From positions 34,617,188 through 34,681,187 of the forward strand of contig CM014271.1 in the NCBI GenBank assembly GCA_004135705.1: 64,000 bases of DNA, in the 5' to 3' direction. A program made the translations under genes and the position numbers. Below are positions 32,598 to 46,400 of this stretch, piece after piece. Source of the DNA: Alloteropsis semialata (taxonomy: Eukaryota; Streptophyta; Magnoliopsida; Poales; Poaceae). Position 1 is the first letter of the stretch; each line of letters opens with the position of its first letter. The notes beneath the pieces were generated by a model. It saw only the letters and a program-made list of their open reading frames with translations. It ran no database searches and had not been told where the DNA came from.

Positions 32598-35500
32598 TCA
32601 CCGAGTGGCCAGCTCCGCAAGCTTATCCTTGCCACGCGAGGCAACATTCTTCGCAACCCCAACAATCTCCTCCATTTGGTTGTCCACGAGCTCATTGAGC
32701 TGCTTCTCCTGGGTCTTGAGATCTTCTGACTGCTGCTCGACTGTTTGGTCCTCTGCATCCCCACCGTCCTGTGTCCAATAGACAGCAAAGGATTCTTCCT
32801 CGTTCAAACTGCTTGGCATCTGCACCAGACGCTTCCCATTGGTTCCAGTGGCACCACCAAGGATTTCACCCTTGGTGCGGTCATATATGCAGGCCCTGAA
32901 GTTGTCCATGCTCTTACGGTCCTCAGAATCAAGGCTTAGATAGATCAGAATTTCCCAGCACCGTAGGAACTGTTTCTTGTTGATCTTCAACTTCTGCCGG
33001 ACAGTCTCAGTCAGGTCAGCTGGCGGAACCATCCTCAAACTGGAAGTCCTTTTTGACAGGTTGGTCTCCTTCAGAGATGTGACCATAGCACTGAGTGCTG
33101 GCTTGACTGGATCAAATGAGAGAAGTCGGAGGCAGTCGATAGATGAACGCACATACTGCAGATAGTCTGAAGGATCTTCTATGGTCACATCATATATGTT
33201 CTCAGATTGTGCAATAGAATTGATTGCCTCAAGAAGATGAAGGCCATGGCCTTCGCCCTGATGAGGTGGCATCACCAGTATCTGAAATTAAAATAAAATC
33301 AGGAAAACATCCAACCAGACCAAAAAAATTGCTTTATTTTCCAAAACATTTGACTAAGCAACTTTATCTTAGTCGATTTAACATCTAAGAAAGATTGCCC
33401 ATGAGTCCAGCAACAGAAACCCAGAATGTATAACCTACCAATACCATTAAATAGCTTCAAACAGGTTGACTAAATCCTGGAGAATAACTGCACATACATA
33501 TAAATGAAGCAAATAGAAAGTACAGCCGTAAGAGAGCCAACCTGGCTGATTCGCAACCGAGTGCTCTCAGGGTAATGATAAAAATTATGGACAGCTGCAA
33601 AACCAAGAAGTTGAAATTTTGAAACAGGCTCTGGTGTTGTCTTCTTTACTGCCAGAAGCATTTCCCATCCATGTTCTCCAATATCTATAGGCGTGGAACC
33701 TAGAATGCAGCGATATCAGAAAATAGAAGTTCCAAGTCAAGCAGACTACTATATTTCAAAGCCTTCAGTTACCTTCAACCAGAAGCAGAACGAGTGGCAC
33801 CAAACGTGAATAAAGAAATGCAGCAGCACCTTGGAGTTCAACTCGAACAATCTGAGAATCAAATATAAATCAAATCTCAAAATCTTGGAACTTGAGTAGA
33901 GATAATACCTTGAACAACAGGCTGAACCTGAACTTCCAGGGAAATAACAGATTCGAACTACAGAGCAAATTTTAAATTATGAATACACAAAAATGTATGC
34001 ATTTTAGCAAAGTCATTGGGGTTTATATTGATTGACGAAACTAGCACTGTAAATTGATCAGTGAAGACACTTCATAGAGCATAACTTACTTTATCAAATA
34101 TTAATTAGATACGTTGAGCAGAGAACAATTTTACATAAGTCTTGCAGGTTAAAAATCAAAATCACAAAAAAAAAAGAGCCACAGAGGAACAAACAGATAC
34201 CTCAACTGCTGGATCTGATTCATTTGTGCCATCATGTTTTATGGCATTACCATTTCTCACCACATCTCTGTAGTAATAAGAACAAATAGTAAGTATTGCT
34301 TCCTGAAGCAACAAATAATACTGCTGCAATATATGACTGTTAACAAATAAGATTACCTGATATATTCACATTCCTTTGAAAAGGTTTGCAAAAATTCCTC
34401 TTTTTCTACCAAGTTTTCTCCAAAGATGCTCTGCCACAGAATGCACGAAACTTAAGAAATAGAAAACATTGTGTGGAGGTTTCTTTGCTTAAATAATGAC
34501 ATTGTAAATAAAACAGACCTGAAGAATAGGCTTTAGATCTGTTATTCCTTTCCCTCCCTGGAATATATCAGCAAAATGTTTTGTCAATGTCTTGAGAAAA
34601 TCAGGAAAGACTAAAGTTACTTTTACTAACAAATACATGTCAAGTGAAATTTAAATTATGGATTACATTGCTCACTGAACAACAGTAGCCAAACATCCAA
34701 ATGTCGAAGAAAAACAGCAAGATAAGGAATGATGGTTGAAGATTAGAGAATGGTTTGCTGAGTTATCATTGATCATCCAAGAAATGGACAAGTAAAAACA
34801 ATCTCAAAGGTAATGGACAACATTATAACCAAATTCTAAAGCAATACCAAATTACAGCTGGCAACCATATGAAGTAACTGCACCCCTCCTAAGCGTACAG
34901 AAAATCATCTGTGCTCATAAAGAATTCAAGATTCTGCACAGATTGAATGCTACAATCAAATAGATAGTACTCACATCAGATGTTTCCTCAAATGAAATAT
35001 CAGCATATCCATGGAATGATATTGCACTTATCCACACATTTATCTGTAACAAAGCAGCATATCCGATAAAAGCATGGTCAGATAACTAGCATGTCAAAAT
35101 TACAGAAAGAACTGGTGGAACAAAGGGCTGGAGAATCACTATTCCAACAACATTAAAATACTTTACTTTGCTTACCTTAAGATTTTTGTAACCGTATATC
35201 TTTCCATCTTCACCAAAAAATTGGTTTAGGTCAAATGGTTGAATAGAAGTGCAGTCTTCAGAACCCGCTTCGTCAGGGTCTCTTGCTGTCATACAACCAA
35301 CAGTAGAAAAATGTAAGAGTCTGAAGAAACCAATTAAGAGAATTATAATTCCATTGAGTTCATTCAGTTCCAGAGCATACAAATAAAAGTCTAATTTACT
35401 GGAGGCAGTTGAACTATGCAACTAACCAATACAAACTTGATAACAGTCTAATTTACTGCACGCAATTGAACTATGCAGCTAACCAATACAAACTTGATAA

Positions 35501-36502
35501 CAGTCTAAGTTACCGCAGGCCGTCGATCTATGCAACTAACAAATAAAAACTTAGTAACAGTCTAATTTACCGCAGGCAGTCGATCTATGCAACTAGCCAA
35601 TAAAAACTTGTGATTTACTGTTAGGTTTGAAGTTTGCTATTTACTTTGGTATGTAATAAGAGTTAAAGTGGGATAAAGAGACAGGTTGCTAAAAATTGCA
35701 ATTTGCATAATCAAGGGGTGAATAGCTGCTAAAAATTGTAATTTACAGAGCATCATGAGAGCAATACACACCCAGAAACACTTTCATACACTCATTTGCC
35801 TCGACTCCAGGATCTGCACAACAAAAGGAACAGAAAGTGCTTAATCAGTTCGCCTGCATGTACAATATACATGGGGGTGCCTGAAAGGACAGAACCGCAC
35901 AAGAGAAATTAGCATGTAAGATCCACATATATGAACAAACACCACATCTAACTTGTATATTGCAGAGCAAAACTTTCTACTTTCTAGGACTGATACAACC
36001 ACCAAAAAAGGTGATGGCTCTTCGTGCCTGTAAAAGGTGATCTAGATCGACCCCTCCTCGAATGGCAATCGAGCAATTTACTTCCAGACAATGTGCAATA
36101 TCTCAGTCCGAAAGACAGTGCAAATCCTAGCAAGATAGCAGCTTCCTCACATTGCATTTGACTAACACATCAGTCGAACAAGCAAACAAAAATTTCAGTA
36201 GCAGGATATATCAATCGAAAGCAGCACCGTTTCAGCCCCGCCCCCAAACCAAACTCTATAGCAGCCGAGCCGCCAAGCCAAAAAAAAAAATCAAATCGGA
36301 GGGTGGGAAAACACGCCGGAGCCCAACAACGGCCGTCCGCACCGGGGGCGCCGCCAGATACACGAATCCCTGGTAAAAATGGGTCCGGACTGAAGGGAAA
36401 GAGGCGTGGGTCGGGTTTGGTACCGATGCCGGAGAAGCCGACGCGGCGGCGCTTCTTGGGGTCGGCGGCGGCGGCGTCTGTGCCCTTCTGCTTGAGCGCC
36501 AT
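32598..36502 (-). CDS. HAT1: Histone acetyltransferase type B catalytic subunit (HAT1/HAG2)
   Basis: Ten minus-strand exons: 36424-36502, 35772-35813, 35176-35285, 34975-35043, 34519-34557, 34357-34430, 34201-34267, 33773-33851, 33542-33699, 32598-33281. They sum to 1401 nt, 466 aa, close to the length of Arabidopsis HAG2. The N-terminus is short and basic (DPKKRRRVGF, nuclear-localisation-like). The HAT1 N-domain follows (FFGEDGKIYGYKNLK, VWISAISFHGYADISF), then the GNAT fold: LLGFAAVHNFYHYPESTRLR and the acetyl-CoA loop VMPPHQGEGHGLHLLEAI, then VTIEDPSDYLQYVRS with the conserved acidic pair. Family members acetylate Lys5/Lys12 of newly made H4 with an RbAp46/48-type partner. The C-terminus is a charged helix. 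All introns are GT-AG and in phase; the gene looks intact and is the clearest host housekeeping gene here. Confidence 0.95.
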
Positions 36503-36654
36503 GGTCGCGGCCGATCTGGATGCGGAGGCGGGGTCCGTGGAGGCTAGGGTTTGGGGGTTTTGAGGCGGGAGATTGAGGCGGGAAAGAAGTGGGGAATCGC
36601 TGCGGGGGCGCGGCGGCGCGACGGGTATAGCCAGCGACCCAGTGCTACAGAAGT

Positions 36655-37020
36655 CAGGGGTAGACTGGTAAAAATAGAATTGCATGCGGTGGAATGAAAA
36701 GAAACGAGGTAAAAACAGAACTAGCACTCGGGGAATGAGAAAAATGAAATGAAAACAGAATTGGCACTGGTGGAATGAGAAAAATAAATATAAATATAAC
36801 ATAATTGGCCGCGGTGGAATGGGAAAAATGAACATAGACATGATAAAATTGAATATAAAAATGAAAATATTGATGAAATGGGAAAAAGAAAAAAGAATAT
36901 AAAACTGAAAAAATGGAATGCTAAAATTGAATATAAAATATGAAAATGGAATGGGAAAAATGAATATAAAAATTAAAACTGGAATTAGTAAAATAAATGT
37001 AAGAAATTATAAAATTTAAT
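36655..37020. repeat. A-rich degenerate minisatellite
   Basis: About 370 bp of purine-rich sequence built from variants of GGAATGGGAAAAATGAATATAA, drifting into pure A/T-rich text on the right. Units are irregular, roughly 40-60 bp. It separates the HAT1 5' end from the tRNA gene. No coding potential. Confidence 0.7.
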
Positions 37021-37057
37021 ATTAAAAGCAAAAAATAGAGAAAGAAATCCCAACGGT

Positions 37058-37070
37058 GAAAAAGGAAAAA
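37058..37070 (-). terminator. RNA polymerase III terminator of tRNA-Phe
   Basis: Two T-runs (TTTTT, then TTTTTC) on the minus strand begin 3 nt after the tRNA 3' end. Confidence 0.8.
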
Positions 37071-37073
37071 TGA

Positions 37074-37098
37074 TGCGGTGAGCGTGGATCGAACACGC

Positions 37099-37141
<43 letters not shown>

Positions 37142-37146
37142 CCCGC
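37074..37146 (-). tRNA. tRNA-Phe (GAA)
   Basis: A 73-nt minus-strand cloverleaf: the acceptor stem GCGGGGA pairs with TCACCGC-side bases before discriminator A, the D-arm is GCTCAGTTGGGAGAGC, the anticodon arm is CAGACTGAAGATCTG with GAA at 37113-37111, and the T-arm is CGTGTTCGATCCACG. No intron; CCA is not encoded, as normal for plants. The internal A and B boxes (D-arm and GTTCGATCC) are intact. Confidence 0.97.
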
Positions 37147-37480
37147 ATTGTGACAAGTGTCTTCAGAACATGTTTTCTTATCAACGTTTTCAGAACAGTT
37201 CACTTCAATGGCGACAACATGTTTGTGGCTTGAAGAAGAAGAATATAAATTCATACTCAAACATTTTTCAGTTGGTACAGAATCGAAAAGTAAAAATGAC
37301 TCCTCCTTTGGTGATTATGTTTTCTTTCACGTCAGCCTTAATTACTACCGGTACAGATTCAAAACAAATGCACAAACAGGCTCTGACGTGCCTTCACAGG
37401 TTCACATATGACATATACAAGTTCATCAGATCAGAGCACGGAAAACCCAGTGTAGACTAGTAGAACACATGGACCAGACC

Positions 37481-40400
37481 TCATCTCTCCGATGGACCAA
37501 ACGAGGACATCAAAGCCGCGTCATCACGCCGCGCCGGGACGCTGCAGTCGTTCTCGCGAGCATCCTCCAGGGCCAGGCTGTCCTTGAGCTTCGCCACCAC
37601 GTCGGCCATCGTCGGCCTCCCAGAAGCAGCCTCCGCAGTGCACGCCATGGCGGTGTCCACCACCATCCACATGGAGCTGACGTCGTAGGCGCCTCCGAGC
37701 TTTGGGTCGGCGATGGAGCAGATGTCGCCAGCGGCGATCCTCTGTTTCACGCGCTGGACGATGTGGCCCTGACCTGGGACCAGGGGAGGCTCGCCGGTGG
37801 CTGCCTCCAGTAGGACCACCCCGAAGCTGTACACGTCGCTGCTCTCGGTGAGCCTTCCGGTGAGATAGTGCCTGAGAAAACAAAAGCCAAGGACTTCAAT
37901 GGTCGATAGAGCACCGAACAAGCCTCACATTATTATTAAAATCTAGGAAAACTTGTTGCACATAATGATGTTAATTTCGCTACTTTTACTTCACATTCAA
38001 ATGTAAGCTACTCTTTCTACTCACAAATAAGGGATGTTTTAGGGTTGTTTTACTGCATATTACTAGTTGTTGAGTTTGAATTTGTTTGGAAATTGTACAG
38101 GTAGATTTATCTTGAAGTAGTTTCGTAGCAGACATAGGTTGAAATGGTTATCACCAAAATGTTATACTCCCTGCGTTTAAATTATTGGTCATTTTAGATT
38201 TGTCACAAGTCAAACATCTTTGACTAAATTTATAGAAAAATATGTTATTTTTTCAAATACCAAATAAATACTATCAAAACATATTAATGGTAGATTTAAC
38301 AAAACTAATTCGATGTCGTTGATTTTTCTCTATAACTCATTCAAAGTTAATTAGAACAAAAGGTAAAGTGGTCAATAGTTTGGAACTAGGGAGTAGTATA
38401 CACGGGGAGACATACTCGGGGTCCATGTAACCAGCTGTGCCAGCGGCAGTGGCTGATATGTGAGTCTGAACATCGCTAAGATATGTTCTGCTTAGTCCAA
38501 AATCCGCTATTTTAGCTTGCAGATTTCGACCCAAGAGAATGTTTCCGCTCTTCACATCCCGGTGGATTATTGGCGGGCTGCATCCATTGTGCAAATAATC
38601 CAGGCCTACATATAAAACAGGAATTCCATGAGATGAAAATAAAAAAAGAACAACATATGCCAGATTTTCTTACAGAAAATCTACATTTCATTTGAGCATA
38701 CCTTGTGCAGCTTCAAGCAAAATTTGTACCCGTGTTCCCCAGCTCAAGGTTTGAACGGTAGCCTTTTTACCTTCATTGCATCAGCAGAACAGAACCGTGT
38801 GTTAACAACCTCCACATGTTCAGTTCAGCAAATCTGTGGAAATATGGAATTCATCCAGGTTTCTAGTTCTGTTCCTCATTTCTCTATGCTAGAACTAGAA
38901 ATAACACCAACCCTTTGATGGCTGAAGCCAAACAGGTATAGGAAACAAGGTATCATCCACAACTATATTGACAAAGTGCACAAAAGTTAATGGCCGAGTT
39001 AGAGGTGATTCATTGTGCGAACAGAGTCTTGCCATTCCTCATACCAACGTGAATTTTAGATAGATGGACGCGTAAGGGGTATTCTGTCTCTCCTAGGCAC
39101 AAAATTTGTGTCTAGTCAGTTAGTAAAAGACTAAATGAAGACGTGTAGACACCACAAAAGGGTTTGTTTTCACATACAGAAATAACTAAAAATGTACTCA
39201 GGATATTTCAGATGCAATTTAAAACAGTCCCATAGTTGGTTATTTTCGTAATCAGCTCTCCCTCTATTCAGAAATAAATGAATATTTAAAAATTTTGAGT
39301 GGTAGAACTTCCTCAACTTAGACAACTAAAATACACCCAAAAAAATTGAAGTTAGTAACACGAAAGTAGTACAACACTACAATTATATTTCTTATTATAA
39401 ATTCTGTCAAAATAAAATTGTTGGAGTTTTTAGTAATGTATTGCAACGAAAACTAATACTCAGAGTTACTTATGGAAACTGAGTCTTGTACAAAGACTAA
39501 TATATTCTTGAATAGTGTGAGTACTCAAATAAGTTAGGAACATAAACCTCTCAGTTGATCATAAAGATTGCCTTGAGACATGTACTCATAAACAAGGGCT
39601 AAATGATTTTTCTCCCAGCAGTAACCAACCAAAGAAACTATATTCCTGTGATGCACCTTTGTCAAGCTCTGAACCTATTGCAACAAGATTACAAACATAG
39701 GAAAGATATGTTAACAGCCATATAAGTTCCTTCTATGTTGTGAGTTGTCACTCACGCATTCACTAGTATAAGCTGCAAAATTGCACTTCCAGTGTCATGA
39801 ATATTTTAAGGTGGCTGAAAATACCTCGGCTAAAAATTCATCTAGGCCATGTGATGATGATTCAGAACGTATCTTGATAGCAACCACAGTACCATCTTCT
39901 AGACGGCCATAATAGACAGGTCCAAAACCTCCTTGTCCTATGAACCGTTCGAAGTTATCAGAAAACTTCTCCAGCTCATTATACGTGAATCTCCTGTTCT
40001 CAGCATCTTGCAGGTGACCCCCTTGACTTTTTGTACTTCTTGGAGCACTCTCCAGTTGTAGATTTCCTTTGTGATCATCCATAGAAACTAGTTGCACAAG
40101 TATGACACATAAAATAAATATTAAGTATAATAAACTGAAAATATATACATTCATGGCAATAAAAGGCTAGAGCAACAGGGCACACCATTAGGCTTTCTCT
40201 TTGCTCTCCAGATGAAATATGCAACAAAAAGTGCAGCCACAACAAGCACAGGGACCACAATTGAAGTAACTAATACAATTCTTTTCCTTGATGGACTTGT
40301 CGTTTTGTTGCACATACTTATATCAGAATCATATCTGAAATGCATAAGACAACAAGATCAGAGTTTACTCTGGGGGAGTAAACTGCCTTTAAATGATCAC

Positions 40401-43400
40401 TTGTTAGATCACAGAAACAGATACTGTCCAAAATTCACAGGTACACTAATGGGAAAAAGAAATCTTGAGAAGAAAACTACAACCTGAAAATAAGTGATCC
40501 ACCGTAATTTTTGCATAGGGAGTTGCCACTCAGATGGTTGCCAGACAAGTTTCTAAGTGAAAGGAAATTGGTAAGTCCCTGGCTAGGTGATAATTTGTAA
40601 GCAAATATATCCACTTACAGAACTCGTAGGGAAGGCAAACTTGGTAGGGAATCAGGTATTGACCCGCTTAAGTTGTTATAAGACAAATCCCTGAAATATT
40701 TACACAGCTACAGTGAGCAAGCCATCTCTAAATTGATGATATGGTAAAAAGGTGGGCTCTATTTCTATCAAATTGAAGATTGATTTAAGACATCATTCAG
40801 AGAGCCATGGGATAAAATCCACACAGAGAAGTCATGGAGCATGTAGCACTTACAAATTCTCGAGTGCCGTAAGAAATGTAAAGTTTGTAGATAAGACTCC
40901 ATGCAAGTTGCTATAGGAGAGATCTCTGCATTTCAATTTCCAATCCAACATTGAGATCAGTTGCACCAATAATAAGTTGGGATAGTAGTACTTGTAAGAA
41001 CATAGAGGCAAGAGAACTTCACAGCATATGGTTTTGGATACTCACAGTGATGTTATCCTCGTAATGTTACCACTTGTATTGCTGCATTTCACACCGTCCC
41101 AAGCATATATGGTTGGGAAACATGGATCGCCCATCCAGTTTTTCTTCACGCCATACTCGATTTTGATGGCCATGATGGCGTCAACTAGCACAGAAAAAGT
41201 ACGATCAGAATGTATGTTCCATATGCAGTAATTGGGGGAAATCAGTTTACAGCATACTACATATATAATATTTGGCAAAAGAACATTTGGACCTCATCTA
41301 TGCCTTAAATTCAGCGAAAAATATAAAGTAAGCCACTCGCAAAAAAAAATCCAAAGTAAGCTGACAAAGGCTGAACCCACATAGCCATATCAGCGAAATA
41401 ACCTTAAGCGTCATTTTATCGAGCACCGTGGACGCTGCTCAGTGCAGTCCGTAGCCTCCACCCTGTGCAGCGTCCCACTCGGCCGCTCCCTGCTGCCACC
41501 ACGATGGAACCGCTCCCCCGAACCACCTCACCTCTTGTGCAAGCCCCTGGACAACCGCCTCCTACACCTCAAATTAATCTCGGTGTGTCATCAGGGAGAA
41601 ATGCAAGATCCTGAGTTCCTGAATCCTGACAGCGGCGGAGCGGCCTCCGACTCTGCAATCCTCTCACCGTCTCAGCATGACTTTGACCGCACGTGAGTAG
41701 CCGGTTTTTGGGCCACTTTGTGTTGAAGTAAGCCCCGACATCCAGCCCAAAAAAGGCCTGAGACCGGCCCGAGCCTGTCCCAAATATCCCCGCATATGGA
41801 AGCGCCATTGATTTTTATGGGTTGTGATCACCAACAACAGTGACTTAAAATGTTCCCACATAAAAATGAAACATTTGTTTTTTGAACCCCCTACCTATCA
41901 AAAAAGTTTGACCCCTGTCAACTTCTCAAACCATCTGGTTTAGCTTGTAATCTCACGTGAGGTAGTCCTACATGGCGCCACGCTCAATCTAGCTTCACAT
42001 GTTGTGAAGATGGAAGATTTTTCTCGGACGCTAGAACAATTTTTTCATGCAAGTGGAATATTTTTCATGTCAAGCTAGAACATTTTCTCACGATGTTGAA
42101 ATATTTTTTTGGTAAAGATAAAATATTTTTCGACCGAAGCTAGTGAGAAATATTCTAGTTTTGTGAGAAAAAAAAAGTCTTCGAAATCGTTCAAGATTGT
42201 GTTATCTCCTGTGGCTCCAGTTAAGAATCATTACATATGAGCCGGTTGGAACCATGGAAGGTAAGGGCTCCAAATCTCTACCTATTTTCAAAAAAGATGA
42301 TTGTTTTTTCTTTTTTATCCATCATATACGTTTTTGGCATAAAGTAGCATGACATATGCGTCTTCTGATCGAACTAGATATGCTTCATCTCATATACGGA
42401 GGGAATATTCATGATATTTTATTTGTCCAGTACCTCCATCCCAAAAAAAAAAAGAAGACATCAAATGATTCAAAATTTATCAAAAAAAAACAAGTCATTT
42501 TACCTCATTTAGTATGTGCATGTGTGCTTGCGGACATACAAGAGTCAGTTAGTGCTAAATATAGCTAATAAACAGAGGTAAGTATGATCATTTTACATTC
42601 TTATTATTCTATCCTAGAATTCATAGGATGTCTTATTTTTTGGGACAGAGGGAGTAGGCCCCAGCTCTAAAAGGCCATGCATCTTGGTCTCAAACACAAG
42701 GGCAGAGACCTTAATCCTTCTCCAATGATTACAAACAATTTAGCTATCTCATAAAACATTTTCTCATATTTTAATGGAAAAGAGAGAAGAGCTATCTGTT
42801 GATCAAGAGATAGTCTCATACACACACCTCGAGATTACGTGGAGATGACGTGTGAGGTCATTCATATTATGAGCTATGCGCTAAAAGCCAGATCATTGGA
42901 AGGGTTGCCTTTTATAGTGTTTAGAGCTAGATACTAGTTCATGCCATTGGAAGAGGCCTTATACCAGGTGGGGGCCATGTTAGGTTTTTCTAACGACATT
43001 GCAATAACATAGTAAGATTATGGTATATGAAGCGATTAAGTTAATGATAGGAATGACATAGTGAGATGATGACACATAGGTTAGATAGTAAAATTACTTT
43101 GCATAATTTGCATTTCAATATTGCACTCATATTCCAACATTTACCTTTCTAGAATTGTCATGCGTGTTCATTATATCGTAGCAACAAAGGTATATAGAAA
43201 CACATAGTAGTAAATCTTAGTGCATGTATAAATTATTGGAGCCTATTTATAGCCTTTCATTGAAAATAATGGAAGCAGCAAGACACTACAATTTACTCCC
43301 TCCGTTCCAAAATGTAAGTCATTCCAACATTCTTAGAGAGTCAAACTATTTTACATTTGACCAAAAATTTAGAGAGGATTACAAAAATTTATGGCACCAA

Positions 43401-46400
43401 ATAGATATAACTATTAAAATATATTTAATAAAGATTCTAATGATACGTATTTGATATAATAAATGTTAGTACTTCATCGCAAAAACTTGGTCAAACTTAA
43501 GATGTTTTAACTTTTCAAAAATGTTGGAATGACTTATAATTTGAAACAGAGGGAGTACATAAATAAATGTACGGATTACATATAACGAGGGTTGGGAGAG
43601 AGGACTCACTGTCATCAGAGAACGTCGTCGGGCTGCTCTGTGGGATGACAAAGTAGATCTCGAGAGCGTTGATCATCGGTGTCAGCACGGACTTGGCGGT
43701 GGCCACAAGAGTGATGTTGTACACGCCATTGGCGGCTCTATATGCGGTCGGGTTATAGATGCACGAAGCAACCAGGAATGAGGAAGAGTACGAGGGCCCT
43801 AATTTGTGGTCGTTCAAGTATACGTCAAACTGCCGGGGCTGCGCGTTCTGGAAGTCGGCGAAGTGCAAGAACACCATGAAGGAGTGGGGCATCTTGGCGG
43901 GCGATCTGGACTCCGTCCATGTCTTTGCGATGAGCACCGTATCGTTCCCGGCGGCAACTGCCGTTTGGAGAACAGCCGAGGGCTCTGCGAACCTAGGGTC
44001 CGGTTGGATGGTCCACCTAGTCGACAGGTTCGTCCACCGTGGGCTAGCCACTTCCACTGACCACCAGAAACGATCATACTCATCCACTGGATACCTATTT
44101 CGTCAACAAGAACAAAGTTACTATCACTGAAAGATCTTAATTCATCAGCCAACAGAAACAGAACCTTTTATCTTTCGCTTTTCCCAATAATTATTGGGAC
44201 AAACCAATAATTCACCCCAACTCTCCGAAATAGAAAGGGAGTTGTGACTTTCCCAATACGGTAGTTGGATTGGGATGAGATTATTGGGAAACTGCAAAAT
44301 GGCTCTCCCAATAATCATGAAAAAGATACTGTGATATTCCCATTAACTGATTATTGGGAACTGCTGGAGATGCTCTTAGGTCTAATTATGAACTTTGGTT
44401 TCCCACTTCAAGTGAACAATGATCTCTATCCTCATTTTGAGATTTTATAGATCAGGTCAAAATCTTAGAAAAGTATAAAGATTCATTTAAAAAAAACACT
44501 ATATGCCTCAGGCCCACCAAAAGCAAAATTGGTAATTAATCACGTTCCTAGTTACGTAATAATTAATATAGATGCAATTGCAATATGCTCCATGCAAAAT
44601 GATAAAAAGGGGAAAAAAGTCAACCAACCAACCAAGCAGGGGCGAGGCCGCAAGGTCCTCCAAGCCATGAAATGTCCATCCAAAAAATGGGGCTGTCTAC
44701 TGTGCACTTAGCTATTATTTTCCTCCCACACCTGGATTTCTGGACCGTTGGATCCAAAATGGACGGCTAAGATCAAATCCATCCCCTCCTTTTATCTCCT
44801 TCACCGCTCCGGCTCCACCTCGTCCCGGCCTTATCCTCTCAGAGCGCATCTCCATCGTCGTCGGCCCGCCGCCCCCGCTGCCCCCGCCGCCGGATCCGCC
44901 GCTGCCGTCTCACCCGCTCACGCGCTAAGCCGTGGATGCTCGCCCCTGCCGCCACCACCGCCCTGCCGTCTCCAGCGGCTCGCACCGCCGGATCCGCCAC
45001 CACCGTCTCGTCCACTCGCACGTGAACTTGTCGGCCGTGCTCGCCCCCGCCGCCTCCGCCCAACCGGGGGTTTCCCGCCGCCAAGCTCCGGCAGCGCCCT
45101 CGCCGCCTCCGCTCCCCCGCGTCGTCGACCACCACCACCGCCCGCTACCGGGCCGCCCCGAAGCTTCCTCTAGGACCACTGGACCCAGGTACCCCCGAAC
45201 CCCCAACCCAGAACCCTAAAATGCTCGCCGGAGTTCGCCGGAGGTGAGGAAGAAGGAAGAGAGGTGGAAGAGAAAAAATTCGGGTGTGAGAGAGAAGGAG
45301 AAATACCCGGGCATAGTATAGCTTTCCCAAAAAAAATTCAAATCATGTACAAATTTGGAAGACTTCTACAGCTTCACCACCCTAACAATAATTAAAAAAT
45401 GCAATTCCTGACTTCACCCCTGCAACCAAGCCGAGTGCAGATATAACCCCACAACCTTTTCTTGAGTTCAATCATAAAAGATGTAGGAAATTTTCTATTT
45501 GACACCAAAAGATAAGCTAACCCTATGTGACACTCAAAACTTTGATATTTCTTAGTTGGCATTGTATCCAAATTTTGGTATTACACTGCTACGAAACCTA
45601 AATTATAAATGTTGAGGCCATAATACCAGGGTACCCGACCACGAGGATTGCCGACTACCGACTCCAAGACGACCAAGACTCCGAACAAGACACGACGGCC
45701 TGATCGCAGAAGGGAAGCCCGAAGACAGTTCGAGTCCTACTAGGTTTAGGTCTATTTTGTCTTGTAAGGCACGTCTCCCTGGATATAAATAGCGGGGGTC
45801 CTGTCCGTAGAGGGTATTCGAAGATTCCGACATCCAAGTTTGTATTCCACAATCCACCCGAAGGTACTTGTTACACATTGTAATCTGTACTCGACGAAAT
45901 AATACAAGCAGCAACTGGACGTAGGGTTATTACTCGATCTTGAGGGCCCGAACCAGTATAAAAATCCCGTGTCTCTCTGTTCATCACCGTGATCAATCTT
46001 CGCACAAAGCGGGGTGTCTGCCGGACAAATATCTGACGAGTACAACCTCGACAGAGGCGCGCCAGGTAGGGGCCCTTGCGTGAAGAAAGATCATGCCGAT
46101 CGTCAACGGAGTCTGGTTCGCCGACGCGTCGAGTTCCTCGATGCCCTACATGCCCAGTTCTGTCAAGTCGGGAGCGATCGGGAGTTCTGCTTCCGCTTCC
46201 GATCTCTACGCTCACCGCCATCTAGTGCCTGCACGGGAGATCCGCTTCGGAGACCTCGTGTTCGAGCACCAAGGCGACTACGAGCTCAAGTTGACAGGGA
46301 TCCACGATCCCGATCTCACATGCGCCGGTCGGGAAGTCTTCGCCACCTTCACGGAGCCAACTCCTGAAGACATTGCAGATCGCACTGCGCAGTTGGATCT

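Noticed and set aside
44748..45173. 141-codon Pro/Arg-rich ORF as a host gene
   Set aside because: Low-complexity composition, overlapping ORFs in other frames, and position inside an RLK3 intron; listed only as a GC-rich island.
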